Shown: positions 16,138 through 25,048 of the stretch, piece by piece
Layout of the letters: each line of letters starts with the position of its first letter
How positions within the stretch are numbered: the first letter of the stretch is position 1
NCBI GenBank assembly: GCA_946402415.1
Contig: CAMIWK010000008.1
Coordinates: 1-32,450 of the forward strand
Direction of reading: 5' to 3'
Source: an uncultured Fibrobacter sp.
GTDB lineage: Bacteria; Fibrobacterota; Fibrobacteria; Fibrobacterales; Fibrobacteraceae
DNA: 32,450 nt
Made by a program: the position numbers and the translations under genes
The notes under the pieces: model-generated
What the model saw: the letters and a program-made list of their open reading frames with translations, nothing else
Told to the model about the DNA's origin: nothing
The model's database searches: none

Positions 16138-18723
16138 TTATTCCGTGAAGGTGGCCACGCACTTGGTGCCATCGTCATCCGGCGTCACATAGTGCATTTC
16201 GATACGGCGGTTCTCTTCACGACCGTCTGCCGTCTTGTTGTCGGCCACCGGAGCGCTATCGCCGCAACCCACGGCCTTGATGCGGTTCTTGCCCACGCCG
16301 GACTTGATGAGGAGGTTCATCACCGCCTTGGCACGGTCAAGAGACAGCTTCTGGTTCTTGGCGGACTTACCCACGTTATCGGTATGACCCTGGATAACGA
16401 TGTTCAGGTCCTTGTAGCGGTCTTCGGTAGTGAGCTTCTTCGCCACACCCTTCAGCACCGTCTTGGCGTTGGATTCAAGAGTAGCCTTGCCGCTCTTGAA
16501 GGTCACACCTGTCAGCTTTTCAGGAGCCTGGACAGGGCAGCCATGGCCATCGGCACCCGGTTCATCCGGGCAACGGTCAATCCCCTTACAGACGCTTTCG
16601 AACTGTTTCTGGAGCTTCTTCGTGGCAACCCACTCAGAGCAGGCTCCATCACCATCCGGGTCAGGATCATCATCGAAGGGGCAACCCTTGTTCCAAGCAG
16701 GACCATTTTCCGTCGGGCAACGGTCAGGAGTCTTGGTGGGACAGATATCCTTGAACTGGTCGTGCATAGACTTCTCAAAGACCCAGGAGGCGCAAAGAGA
16801 GTCGCCATCGACGTCCGGATTATCCATGGGGCATCCCTTCGCCCATTCAGGACCGGCTTCGGTGGGGCACTGGTCAATACCCTTACAAATATCATCGAAC
16901 TGGTCAAGCATCTTCTTCTCGGTCACCCAAGCGTCGCAGAGGCCGTCACCATCGGTATCGGGTTCGCCCAGCGGGCAACCTTCGTTGTTGGCAGGACCAG
17001 CTTCAGTCGGGCACTTGTCGATACCCTTACAAGACTTCTCGATGAACCATTCCTTGGCCATCTTCTGATCCGTTGCGGCCTTTTCGAAGTAGTAACCCAT
17101 CTTCTTCTCGGTCACCCACGGGTCGCAGATGCCATCACCATCGGAGTCCGGATCATCCCACGGGCAACCCTTATTGGCCTTAGAGCCTGCTTCACCCGGG
17201 CAGTTGTCATAACCCTTACACTGACTTGCAAACTGAGACAGCTTATTCTTCTGAGACACCCAAGGATCGCAGAGACCGTCGGAGTCCACGTCCGGATTAT
17301 CTTCGGGGCAGCCCATATTGGAGGCAGGACCCGCCTGGGCCGGGCAGCTATCGATACCCTTACAAACGCCAGCAAACTTCTTGGTCATCTTCTTCTGGGA
17401 AACCCACGGGTCACAGACACCATCCTGATCCGGGTCGGGGTCATCCAGTTCGCAACCGTCTTCACCTTCACCAGGTTCATTGGGGCATTCATCGACACCT
17501 TCACAGACATCGGCAAATTCATCCTCAAAGCCGCGTTCAGCCACCCAGGAATCGCAGACGCCGTCTTCATCGGAGTCAGGATTACCCAACGGGCACCCTT
17601 GGTTTAAGCGATGTCCATAATCATCGGGGCACTTGTCTTCGTTGTCGGTCACGCCATCACCGTCACGGTCCTGAGGAAGCAGGAATCCGCTCCAAGTCAG
17701 ACCGCCGTAAACAGTATATTCCGGATTAACACGACCCCTAGTGAGTTGAACCCCATCAGGACGGTCAACAGACTTCCAAGTCTTCATATTGGAGAGTTTC
17801 GCGTCGGGGCCACCCAGGTAGTAGGAAGCGCCCAAATGAATATCCAGACCAACGGGGGTATGGAAAACCAGGGCTCCAGTCAGCTGCTGCAACTCAAGAT
17901 TCTCTTCAGCACCATTGTTGTACGTAAACTTGTCCAGTTCGATATCCATAAAGTATTCAGCAAAGATAGAGAGGAAATCCACGAAGTAGTATTCCGCTGC
18001 GGCACTTACAAAAGGCACATTCATATAGACATCGCCTTCGCTGCTGGTGTAGCGATAACCACCGTTCACGTGAATCAAGAACGGGATTCCCTCGCCGCCA
18101 TCCAGCTTGGAGAAGTCCGCCGTTGCGGCAAGACCGAACTTCATAGTGGTGGAATTGGAACCGAAGGCCTGACCTTCACCGGTTTCCTTGTTGATGTACT
18201 CCAGCTCGCGAACCCACAGGCCCTGCTTTTCCTGATCGGCCGTAGGGAATGCGGCACCGAAAAACACAGCAATGTCCATAGGCTGGTCTTCGGGCAAGGG
18301 GAAACGAGCCTTCAAGCTTCCCTTCACATTACCCAGGCCACCCGTTGTACGGCCATCATCATTGATAATATCGCCATTGGCGGTAATCGTAGGCAGGTTA
18401 AACTTGTCGTAATAGACCGGGACCGCTACACCCACATCAAAGTAGTGCCAGATGCCCAAGGCAAAACCCACATTGGCATTCAGGGCGGCAAAATTCTTGA
18501 TTTCCCCCCAACCGGACCCGCTTGCCCCGCGCTCTCCGTTCAGGTTGTTGAAACCGTCGGCATAGTCCAAAAGGGCAAAGAACGCCAACTTGGAGTGTCC
18601 AAGAGACTGACCGGACTGGGTTTTGTTCACACCAACCATACCTTCTTTGTTCAAGGTCTGTGGGTGGGCAGCAAAGGCTCCTACGGCAAGGGCCAACGCT
18701 AATCCCGCAATTACTCGTTTCAT
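16138..18723 (-). CDS. OmpA-family outer-membrane protein with expanded TSP3-like repeats
   Basis: Protein of 861 residues. A signal peptide (1-19, ending FAA) is followed by an outer-membrane beta-barrel-like region (about 20-345), a calcium-binding type repeat region (about 352-730), and an OmpA C-terminal peptidoglycan-binding domain (about 735-850) with the motif IQGHTDNVG, and RAKAVMNLLI through REENRRIEM. It would link the outer membrane to peptidoglycan with a long rigid spacer. The first repeat DRDGDGVTDNEDKCPDD is a standard thrombospondin type 3 unit, but seven later ones follow a longer private pattern. A good ribosome site AAGGAG sits 6 bases before the ATG at 18723. A promoter and palindromes lie upstream, and a strong terminator follows. 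The gene stands alone as a transcription unit and is probably highly expressed. Confidence 0.93.
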   Translation of the reverse strand: MKRVIAGLALALAVGAFAAHPQTLNKEGMVGVNKTQSGQSLGHSKLAFFALLDYADGFNNLNGERGASGSGWGEIKNFAALNANVGFALGIWHYFDVGVAVPVYYDKFNLPTITANGDIINDDGRTTGGLGNVKGSLKARFPLPEDQPMDIAVFFGAAFPTADQEKQGLWVRELEYINKETGEGQAFGSNSTTMKFGLAATADFSKLDGGEGIPFLIHVNGGYRYTSSEGDVYMNVPFVSAAAEYYFVDFLSIFAEYFMDIELDKFTYNNGAEENLELQQLTGALVFHTPVGLDIHLGASYYLGGPDAKLSNMKTWKSVDRPDGVQLTRGRVNPEYTVYGGLTWSGFLLPQDRDGDGVTDNEDKCPDDYGHRLNQGCPLGNPDSDEDGVCDSWVAERGFEDEFADVCEGVDECPNEPGEGEDGCELDDPDPDQDGVCDPWVSQKKMTKKFAGVCKGIDSCPAQAGPASNMGCPEDNPDVDSDGLCDPWVSQKNKLSQFASQCKGYDNCPGEAGSKANKGCPWDDPDSDGDGICDPWVTEKKMGYYFEKAATDQKMAKEWFIEKSCKGIDKCPTEAGPANNEGCPLGEPDTDGDGLCDAWVTEKKMLDQFDDICKGIDQCPTEAGPEWAKGCPMDNPDVDGDSLCASWVFEKSMHDQFKDICPTKTPDRCPTENGPAWNKGCPFDDDPDPDGDGACSEWVATKKLQKQFESVCKGIDRCPDEPGADGHGCPVQAPEKLTGVTFKSGKATLESNAKTVLKGVAKKLTTEDRYKDLNIVIQGHTDNVGKSAKNQKLSLDRAKAVMNLLIKSGVGKNRIKAVGCGDSAPVADNKTADGREENRRIEMHYVTPDDDGTKCVATFTE
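16534..17670 (-). repeat. Coding TSP3-type repeat array (one classic plus seven extended units)
   Basis: After an initial standard unit at residue 352, seven units of about 46-60 residues run from about 381 to 730. Each reads roughly: PDxDxDGxCDxWV, then a charged helix (xEKKMxxxF), then CKGIDxCP, a short EAGP-like stretch, and NxGCP. Asp-rich loops are calcium-site-like, and there are about four cysteines per unit. The fourth unit has an extra insertion (around YYFEKAATDQKMAKEWF). DNA units are diverged, so recombination has not homogenised them recently. Confidence 0.85.
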
Positions 18724-18740
18724 AGAGTCTCCTTAAATGA

Positions 18741-18753
18741 GGGGATAATCCCC
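18741..18753 (-). promoter_or_regulatory. Leader hairpin in ompA-family mRNA
   Basis: GGGGATTATCCCC on the minus strand, five-base arms plus a three-base loop, lies in the predicted 5' leader about 17 bases before the start codon and just upstream of the ribosome site. It could stabilise the mRNA or modulate initiation. Confidence 0.45.
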
Positions 18754-18766
18754 AAAATTTTTTGCA

Positions 18767-18795
18767 AATATAGCTTTTACACCCCTATATTCCAT
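18767..18795 (-). promoter_or_regulatory. Candidate promoter of ompA-family gene
   Basis: On the minus strand: -35 ATGGAA (18790-18795), 17-base spacer, -10 TATATT (18767-18772). Predicted transcription start near 18760, giving a leader of about 37 bases. The -10 context AGCTATATTT matches that of the tRNA-Ala promoter in this window. Confidence 0.55.
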
Positions 18796-18805
18796 ATTGG
18801 AATAT
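18787..18805. promoter_or_regulatory. 19-bp perfect palindrome overlapping the ompA-family -35
   Basis: Arms ATATTCCA (18787-18794) and TGGAATAT (18798-18805) flank TAT. It covers the proposed -35 box, the usual place for a repressor operator. It could alternatively be a weak hairpin following radC, but it has no T-run. Confidence 0.45.
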
Positions 18806-18863
18806 GTAAAATGAGATAAAAAACACGTATTTCATCTTACTTTTCTGACTTGTTTTCGAAAAT

Positions 18864-19529
18864 TTACAGAAATTTCTCGAATAACTCGGGGTAAAGCCGG
18901 CAAATACTGGTAAGCCCGCGCCTGCTGATGATAAGGTGGTCTATCACAGGAATCTGAACAATTTTTCCTGCCGCGCACAGAGTCTTTGTCAAATGCAGGT
19001 CCTCCATACTGGGTTCCGAACTGCCCGACGGATGGTTGTGCACCAATATTACCGAAACCGCTCTGTCACCGATAGCATGGATAAAGGTTTCCCTCGGGTG
19101 CACCAAAGTCTGGTTTACAAGCCCCGTTGTCAATTCATGGACATTGATGACCACATTCGAAGAGTTCAGGGTGATCAGGACCATGTGTTCCTGGTTTTCG
19201 TATTTCAAGTAAGACAGCCTTGATTCAAGGTCTTCCGGCTTTGTCACCGAAATGGTCCTTGCTCCAAGCATATACCTCGATGAAAGCTCCAAACAGGCAA
19301 GGACCTTCGAAGCCTTGGCACGACCAAGACCGCGAACTTTCAAAAGGTCCTTCATTGTCGGGAATTCACTTATGGTCGCAAGGTAGTCCGAAAGATTGCG
19401 CGAGAGCTGGAAAACATCACAACTGGAGCAGCCGCTACCCAGCACCAATGCCAAAAGCTCCTCGTTATTCAGGGCCTCAACTCCCCTTTCCTGCATCTTT
19501 TCACGAGGTAATTTATTCTCTTCGCTCAT
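18864..19529 (-). CDS. radC: RadC/UPF0758 family JAB-domain protein
   Basis: Protein of 221 residues when started at the ATG at 19529, which has AAGGAG 7 bases upstream; the frame extends to 19598 but that extension lacks support and looks non-coding. Order: helix-hairpin-helix-like N-terminus (LNNEELLALVLGSGC, then GLGRAKASKVLA) and a C-terminal JAB/MPN domain with the metal motif HNHPSG (His164, His166) and Asp177, with the upstream Glu in PRETFIHAI. RadC proteins are widespread; their role (once thought DNA repair) is unsettled. Same direction as, and upstream of, the ompA-family gene but separated by 140 bp containing that gene's promoter. Confidence 0.93.
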   Translation of the reverse strand: MSEENKLPREKMQERGVEALNNEELLALVLGSGCSSCDVFQLSRNLSDYLATISEFPTMKDLLKVRGLGRAKASKVLACLELSSRYMLGARTISVTKPEDLESRLSYLKYENQEHMVLITLNSSNVVINVHELTTGLVNQTLVHPRETFIHAIGDRAVSVILVHNHPSGSSEPSMEDLHLTKTLCAAGKIVQIPVIDHLIISRRGLTSICRLYPELFEKFL

Positions 19530-19552
19530 AGATTCTCCTTGAATTTCATAAT

Positions 19553-19577
19553 GAGTCTTTGTATTAGACTCTTTTTT
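19553..19577 (+). terminator. Terminator-like hairpin on plus strand upstream of radC
   Basis: Arms GAGTCT (19553-19558) and AGACTC (19566-19571), loop of seven, then six T on the plus strand. No plus-strand gene ends here, and the stem is short, so it may be chance or may end antisense transcription. On the minus strand the hairpin lies in the radC leader about 24 bases before its start. Confidence 0.35.
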
Positions 19578-19642
19578 CAGGAGATATAAGCCCTGCAAAG
19601 AAAAATTTTACAAATAACGGAACGTCAATATCGCTGTAAAAC

Positions 19643-20671
19643 CTAGCGGGCAACCTGCTTCCAAAGTTTCCAGGAAGACACGCCATAATGTTCCCTGAGG
19701 GATTCATCCACCCCTTTATTGCGAAAATCCTGGATACAGTCCTTAAACTTAAGGAACTGCTCCTTTGGAGTCTGGTTACCTTCGGTACGGAACATTATCT
19801 TGACCATTTCCAGGGAATACCAATACAGTTTCACCGCCTCATCCGTTCTGGATTCTCCCACGAAAGGCGTCACAAGGGCTTCAAGGGAAGGTGCCGGACC
19901 ATATGGACGTTCCTTGTCCACCCTGGAGCCATCCACCAATTGAGCTACACCTTCGTTTAACCACAAAGGCACCCTGACCCTGGTCATTGCACGAATAAAG
20001 GCGTGGGTCAATTCGTGAAACAAGACCGGACGATAGATTTCGCGGTTCTGCATCAAGCCTACGGGAATCCGCAACTTTCCATCAAAGATGGCCCCCACCC
20101 ATTCTGGCCTTGGGCCTATACCCTGATACGATGCCGACTGGTACAAAACGACATGCATCTTATTTTCAGGATGAAAATCAAATAGATGACACAAAGAATC
20201 GTAAGCCACCTCCAATACGGAGAGAGCCTCCAACACGTCGTTCCTGCTTGGAGCCCCCTCGAATTCCACGCGAAAATGCATAGAGCGGGCAATACCCAAT
20301 TCCTCCATTTCCTTCAGGAGAGATCTGGATTTCTTTTCCAAAAACTCCAAGTCCTCATTCCTGTAATTCAGAGTAGCGATGTAGGCGATGCAGTCTTCGT
20401 ACCGTTCCTGCTCGTAAAGGGTCCCCGCTAGATGGAGTTGCAAATTTTGGTTATCAGGAGTCTTTTCCAGAAGGGCTCGTAACGCTCTTTCTGCGCATTT
20501 CCAGTCGGCAGCATCCTGACATTCGTTGAATTCATCTATAAGGTGATTCGTTTCTTCAATTTCCTGATTTTTCTTCGCCACGTCCTTATAGGTATGAATC
20601 CCATATCCCAGGGCAACAATACCCACTGCAATGGCGATAAATATCCGAAATGGCGGCTTGGACTGCTGCAT
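19643..20671 (-). CDS. Membrane-anchored TPR-type peptidase (HExxH, peptidase-MA-like)
   Basis: Protein of 342 residues from the ATG at 20671. One N-terminal membrane helix (about residues 7-26, FRIFIAIAVGIVALGYGI) suggests an extracytoplasmic anchored protein. Residues 40-120 are TPR-like helices (CAERALRALLEKTPDNQNLQL). The C-terminal half is a gluzincin-type domain with HELTH (His219, Glu220, His223) and NEG with Glu240, i.e. HExxH-x16-E, in the context PLWLNEGVAQLVDG typical of the peptidase-MA/DUF1570 group. Substrate unknown. The frame reaches 20848, but that part is antisense to the start of ychF (see rejected items). It diverges from ychF with 85 bp between starts. No clear Shine-Dalgarno precedes the chosen start. 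Confidence 0.82.
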   Translation of the reverse strand: MQQSKPPFRIFIAIAVGIVALGYGIHTYKDVAKKNQEIEETNHLIDEFNECQDAADWKCAERALRALLEKTPDNQNLQLHLAGTLYEQERYEDCIAYIATLNYRNEDLEFLEKKSRSLLKEMEELGIARSMHFRVEFEGAPSRNDVLEALSVLEVAYDSLCHLFDFHPENKMHVVLYQSASYQGIGPRPEWVGAIFDGKLRIPVGLMQNREIYRPVLFHELTHAFIRAMTRVRVPLWLNEGVAQLVDGSRVDKERPYGPAPSLEALVTPFVGESRTDEAVKLYWYSLEMVKIMFRTEGNQTPKEQFLKFKDCIQDFRNKGVDESLREHYGVSSWKLWKQVAR

Positions 20672-20696
20672 AGGAATAAGATAGCAAGTAGAATAT

Positions 20697-20742
20697 GCTA
20701 AATTTAGCGCCGAAATCAAAAGACTGGCACATTTTTTGTGCC
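20697..20742 (+). promoter_or_regulatory. Palindrome and leader hairpin upstream of ychF
   Basis: GCTAAATTTAGC (20697-20708) is a perfect 12-bp palindrome that also contains a -10-like TAAATT. Downstream, GGCAC (20726-20730) and GTGCC (20738-20742) form a hairpin around a T-rich loop, ending 2 bases before the ribosome site AGGAGA (20745-20750). The arrangement suggests promoter plus leader structure; no good -35 is visible. Confidence 0.4.
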
Positions 20743-20756
20743 TTAGGAGATTTATC

Positions 20757-21854
<1,098 letters not shown>

Positions 21855-21948
21855 CGACCTTTAGCACCGCCAGGCGCCCACGAAAATAACCGATCCAACC
21901 AAAGGAACGCGACCAGAGAACAGCGGTTTATTGAGGGCAAGGAGAGTC

Positions 21949-21981
21949 TTAGGGAGGGCAGAGCCTTCCCTAACTTTTTTT
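21949..21981 (+). terminator. Intrinsic terminator of ychF
   Basis: Eleven-base arms TTAGGGAGGGC (21949-21959) and GCCTTCCCTAA (21963-21973) with one G-U pair, loop AGA, then C and seven T. It lies 95 bp after the ychF stop; its right arm overlaps the end of the convergent membrane-protein gene. The preceding 90 bp contain no visible gene. Confidence 0.82.
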
Positions 21982-22548
21982 CCTTTTTGCCCGCAAGCCA
22001 TCCACGATCGGTCTTGCAATGCAGGCGAGATTCATCGCCGTACCGATTAGGATTAAAATGCTAGCACAATAAGCGCCCGCAGCAGGTTCTACTTTCAGCA
22101 CATTCATGCCGATAGTGTTGCAAAGCGCCCCTACCTGGGAAAGTAGGACCCATAGAGAAAACATCGATAGCATTCCCATAGCCAAGGAGCCCAGGGACGC
22201 ATAGTAGCCAAGAGGCGAAATAAAAGCAAAGAATGCCGCTATGACTAAGGCTCCCGCAATTCCAAACAAAGGAAACACCGGCTCCATTTTAGGGAAATTG
22301 GGAATAAAATCCTTGAACCGCTCAATGGACCTGGGGTTGCCCTCCTCCATTTTCTTGAGCAGGCCCGACGCAGGTTCCCGGAGTTCAGTCCCCAAGTCAT
22401 ACCCTAACGCTATCTCATACATAGAAGGCTCTGCGATAACCTGGTCCGTGCAGGACACGCTGGCCATCGGCATCAGCAAGCCGAGCAACGCCAATAAATA
22501 TGGGAGCCCCACCAACCTCTGGAAAAGTCTGAACCGTTTATCGGGCAT
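21970..22548 (-). CDS. Four-TM membrane protein of unknown function
   Basis: Protein of 192 residues with about four hydrophobic segments (near 13-31, 90-110, 113-137 and 155-177), a soluble loop of about 55 residues between the first and second, and a basic C-terminal tail RAKRKKS that predicts a cytoplasmic end. No family recognised. Its ATG at 22548 overlaps the stop of the upstream FGE-domain gene by one base (TAATG), so the two are translationally coupled and probably work together. The 3' end overlaps the ychF terminator. Confidence 0.75.
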   Translation of the reverse strand: MPDKRFRLFQRLVGLPYLLALLGLLMPMASVSCTDQVIAEPSMYEIALGYDLGTELREPASGLLKKMEEGNPRSIERFKDFIPNFPKMEPVFPLFGIAGALVIAAFFAFISPLGYYASLGSLAMGMLSMFSLWVLLSQVGALCNTIGMNVLKVEPAAGAYCASILILIGTAMNLACIARPIVDGLRAKRKKS

Positions 22549-24938
22549 TACTTACCCACAACATCCAGAGGATAAACGCAGCGGAAGCCCAGCGCTTCGG
22601 ACCAATACCTGGGGTCCTCATCATCCCTTACAGTCATATTCAGGAGTTTTTCCTTGTCCCTCCAGGAACCACCCTTGTAAACCTTGGTATATCCGAACAA
22701 GGCGCCTGTGGGGTTGGAAGATTCAATCCAAAAAGAGAGCATGAAGTAGCTGTCGCGGGTCCATTCGGCCACGTTACCAGACATATCGTAGATACCCCAG
22801 GCATTAGGCTTTTTGGTTGCTGCCTGTTGCGGTCCGTAAGCATCATCGCCCTTACGCTTCTTGTAGGAATTTTCCATGTAGATGGCATAAACAGACGGAT
22901 CCGGATCAGCGTCAAGCACCCACGGGGCGCCTTCAATGCTTCCCGCACGACCAGCAAATTCCCACTGAGCTTCCGTAGGCAGGTCGCCCCCATGCACCTG
23001 GCACACCTTACGGGCATCGTGCCAGTTGATGTTGTGGACCGGCTTCTGCGGATGGAAGAAGGAGGACTTGTCCTTGACGCGTTCAGCGGAATCCACATGG
23101 AGCATGATTTTTTCCATGAGCTCCTGGGTCATCTCCGTTGTCTGTATGGCAAAGGGAGACATGCTCACCACGTTTCCGTAATAACGGAATGATCCGGAAT
23201 CAATAATGGCCAGCTGTCCACGACGTGGGTCATTCACTATTTTCTTCGCCGTTTCAATGTGGCTGGAAGAAGAAGGAATGATAACCGAAGAAGATGAGCT
23301 GAGTTCTGGCATAGATGAGGATGAGCTCTCTACAGGGGCCGGAGGAGGCGGGTTCAGCCAATCCTGGACTTCCTGCTGTTCAAAAATGTATTGAGGCAAG
23401 ATGAAACTTCCCTGAGCTTCCACCACCTGGTCACCAATTTGGACTTCCAACTTCACATACCGGTAATGGTGCCTGGAAATGCCGCCATCCACCCCGTAAA
23501 TCCACACGGGCTTATTGTTCTGCAGAGAAACAATGATTCGGGCGGAGCCTTCCGGAGAGGCCAGCATGGCCGCCAAGGCGTCGGAAGAGTAACCAGGAAC
23601 CTGACCCTTCCAGGTCACATCGTAGCGGTTGACGGGCTGGCTAAACTTGAGAATCAGTAAATTGGCCTTGACCTGAGGCTGCACAGATACCGGTGCCGAA
23701 GAATTTGAGGGTGCCAAGGCCGTAGGGGCAGCGGGAGCAGCGGAATCAGCAGAGGCAGAAGACGCCAAGGAATCTGCCGGAGCCAAAGAATCAACGGGCG
23801 CCTCAGTAACAGCCGGTGCAACAGGAAACACGAGGATAGCTTCCGAAGCCCCAGTAGAATCCGGTTCCGTATCATAAGAAATGGAATCCGGCACGAGGTA
23901 GAAGCGAGCCGGCAAGGCATGCAAACTGTCAAATTTCTGTTTAAAGGCCAAATCCAGAACGGAAGTACCCGCCATCTGGGACTTACGCCACATATCCATA
24001 GCTTCAGCATGAACGACATCAAATCGAGTCGCATAAGCCTTGTAAACAGGATCATTCTCATCCAGGCCAACAGAAGCGGCCTGCTTCTTGGCGGGATAGA
24101 TCTTTGCAAAATCGTTTGTATCTACGGCATTTATCACGTTCACCAATTCACCGACATACTTGTCGTAAAGGGCTTCCGTGTACTCCAGATTCGGGGTCGC
24201 CGCAATCTGTTCAACGGTCACCGATATGGGAACCGCTGTCGCCGAAGAAGGTTGGACCACCACAAGGTTTGGCTTAAATGTCAAGGTTTTTCCAGTCTGG
24301 ACCACGCCAATATCAGCAAAAGGCATATAACCAGAAGCCGAAAAAACAAAGGCATAGGGACCGGGATCAACCGGAGAAATAGTCTTGGACAAATGGCGGA
24401 GCTTGGAGTTGATGGTGGCTATGTCCAGCTTTTTGATGGGACTTTCCACCTTGATTATTCCAGGAAGCGGGTCCTCTTTAAGCACCTGCCAGCGCCCATT
24501 CTTCATAAAGAACAGCTTGGGGACTCTCGGGGAATAAATGTATTCCCTATCAAAATAGATGTCCTTTTCATCCTGGAAAGCCTTGGAGTTCTTGGTGGGG
24601 TACATACGCAACTGAACTACATCAAAAACCGTAAGGTGGTTCTTTTCCAGACTAAAGGCGTGAAGCTTTTCGTAATTTGCGAAACTGACCTTACCCTCGA
24701 CCCAATGGTATTCCTTAGGAGTCTTCTTGTGACGTAAATAGAGTCTGTTTTCATTCAGTGGCAAACTCGGTGCAGCAGATGTCACAGAACCAGAAACCTT
24801 GATAGCCATCTCAGGGAACGGTTCGAAGAGATCACCGACCTTGTATTGGTCCGTGGTCACCCTAAACATCTTGTCACCGTCGGCAAAGGCCAGCACCGGC
24901 AATAAAACCAGGATAGGCAGTATGCGCAAAAATTGCAT
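22548..24938 (-). CDS. Secreted multidomain protein with C-terminal FGE/SUMF1-like domain
   Basis: Protein of 796 residues from the ATG at 24938, with AGGAG 6-10 bases upstream; the frame reaches 24983 but the later start gives a clean signal peptide (MQFLRILPILVLLPVLAFA). Then: a large region without a firm family (30-190), a PEGA-like segment (SPVDPGPYAFVFSASGYMPF), an Ala/Pro/Ser-rich stretch near residues 385-430, a beta domain, a poly-serine linker (ESSSSSMPELSSSSSVI), and a C-terminal formylglycine-generating-enzyme-like domain (about 600-796) with PVHNINWHDARKVC, LPTEAQWEFAGRAGS, WGIYDMSGNVAEWTRD and KVYKGGSW. The copper-binding cysteine pair of true FGE is absent near the C-terminus, so it is likely a binding or structural domain. 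Poly-serine linkers are typical of Fibrobacter secreted proteins. Coupled to the following four-TM gene. Confidence 0.85.
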   Translation of the reverse strand: MQFLRILPILVLLPVLAFADGDKMFRVTTDQYKVGDLFEPFPEMAIKVSGSVTSAAPSLPLNENRLYLRHKKTPKEYHWVEGKVSFANYEKLHAFSLEKNHLTVFDVVQLRMYPTKNSKAFQDEKDIYFDREYIYSPRVPKLFFMKNGRWQVLKEDPLPGIIKVESPIKKLDIATINSKLRHLSKTISPVDPGPYAFVFSASGYMPFADIGVVQTGKTLTFKPNLVVVQPSSATAVPISVTVEQIAATPNLEYTEALYDKYVGELVNVINAVDTNDFAKIYPAKKQAASVGLDENDPVYKAYATRFDVVHAEAMDMWRKSQMAGTSVLDLAFKQKFDSLHALPARFYLVPDSISYDTEPDSTGASEAILVFPVAPAVTEAPVDSLAPADSLASSASADSAAPAAPTALAPSNSSAPVSVQPQVKANLLILKFSQPVNRYDVTWKGQVPGYSSDALAAMLASPEGSARIIVSLQNNKPVWIYGVDGGISRHHYRYVKLEVQIGDQVVEAQGSFILPQYIFEQQEVQDWLNPPPPAPVESSSSSMPELSSSSSVIIPSSSSHIETAKKIVNDPRRGQLAIIDSGSFRYYGNVVSMSPFAIQTTEMTQELMEKIMLHVDSAERVKDKSSFFHPQKPVHNINWHDARKVCQVHGGDLPTEAQWEFAGRAGSIEGAPWVLDADPDPSVYAIYMENSYKKRKGDDAYGPQQAATKKPNAWGIYDMSGNVAEWTRDSYFMLSFWIESSNPTGALFGYTKVYKGGSWRDKEKLLNMTVRDDEDPRYWSEALGFRCVYPLDVVGK

Positions 24939-25013
24939 AATCGCTCCTATAAATACTCCTAAACACCGCCTTTCAGCAGTCATTTTCCATAAAGATAATT
25001 TCTTGTTTTGTTT

Positions 25014-25027
25014 TCCCGCAAGCGGGA
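25014..25027. other. GC-rich hairpin between uvrA and the FGE-domain gene
   Basis: TCCCGC and GCGGGA around AA form a compact hairpin 22 bases after the uvrA stop. No T-run follows on the minus strand, so it is at best a weak terminator or an mRNA-end stabiliser. Confidence 0.35.
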
Positions 25028-25048
25028 GTGCCTCTACGAAGCCAAAAA

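Noticed and set aside
16192-17607. Long plus-strand frame of 471 codons opposite the OmpA-family gene, and another at 17611-18702
   Set aside because: They are antisense to the TSP3 repeats and barrel; the repetitive composition mirrors the real gene, and there is no ribosome site or recognisable domain.
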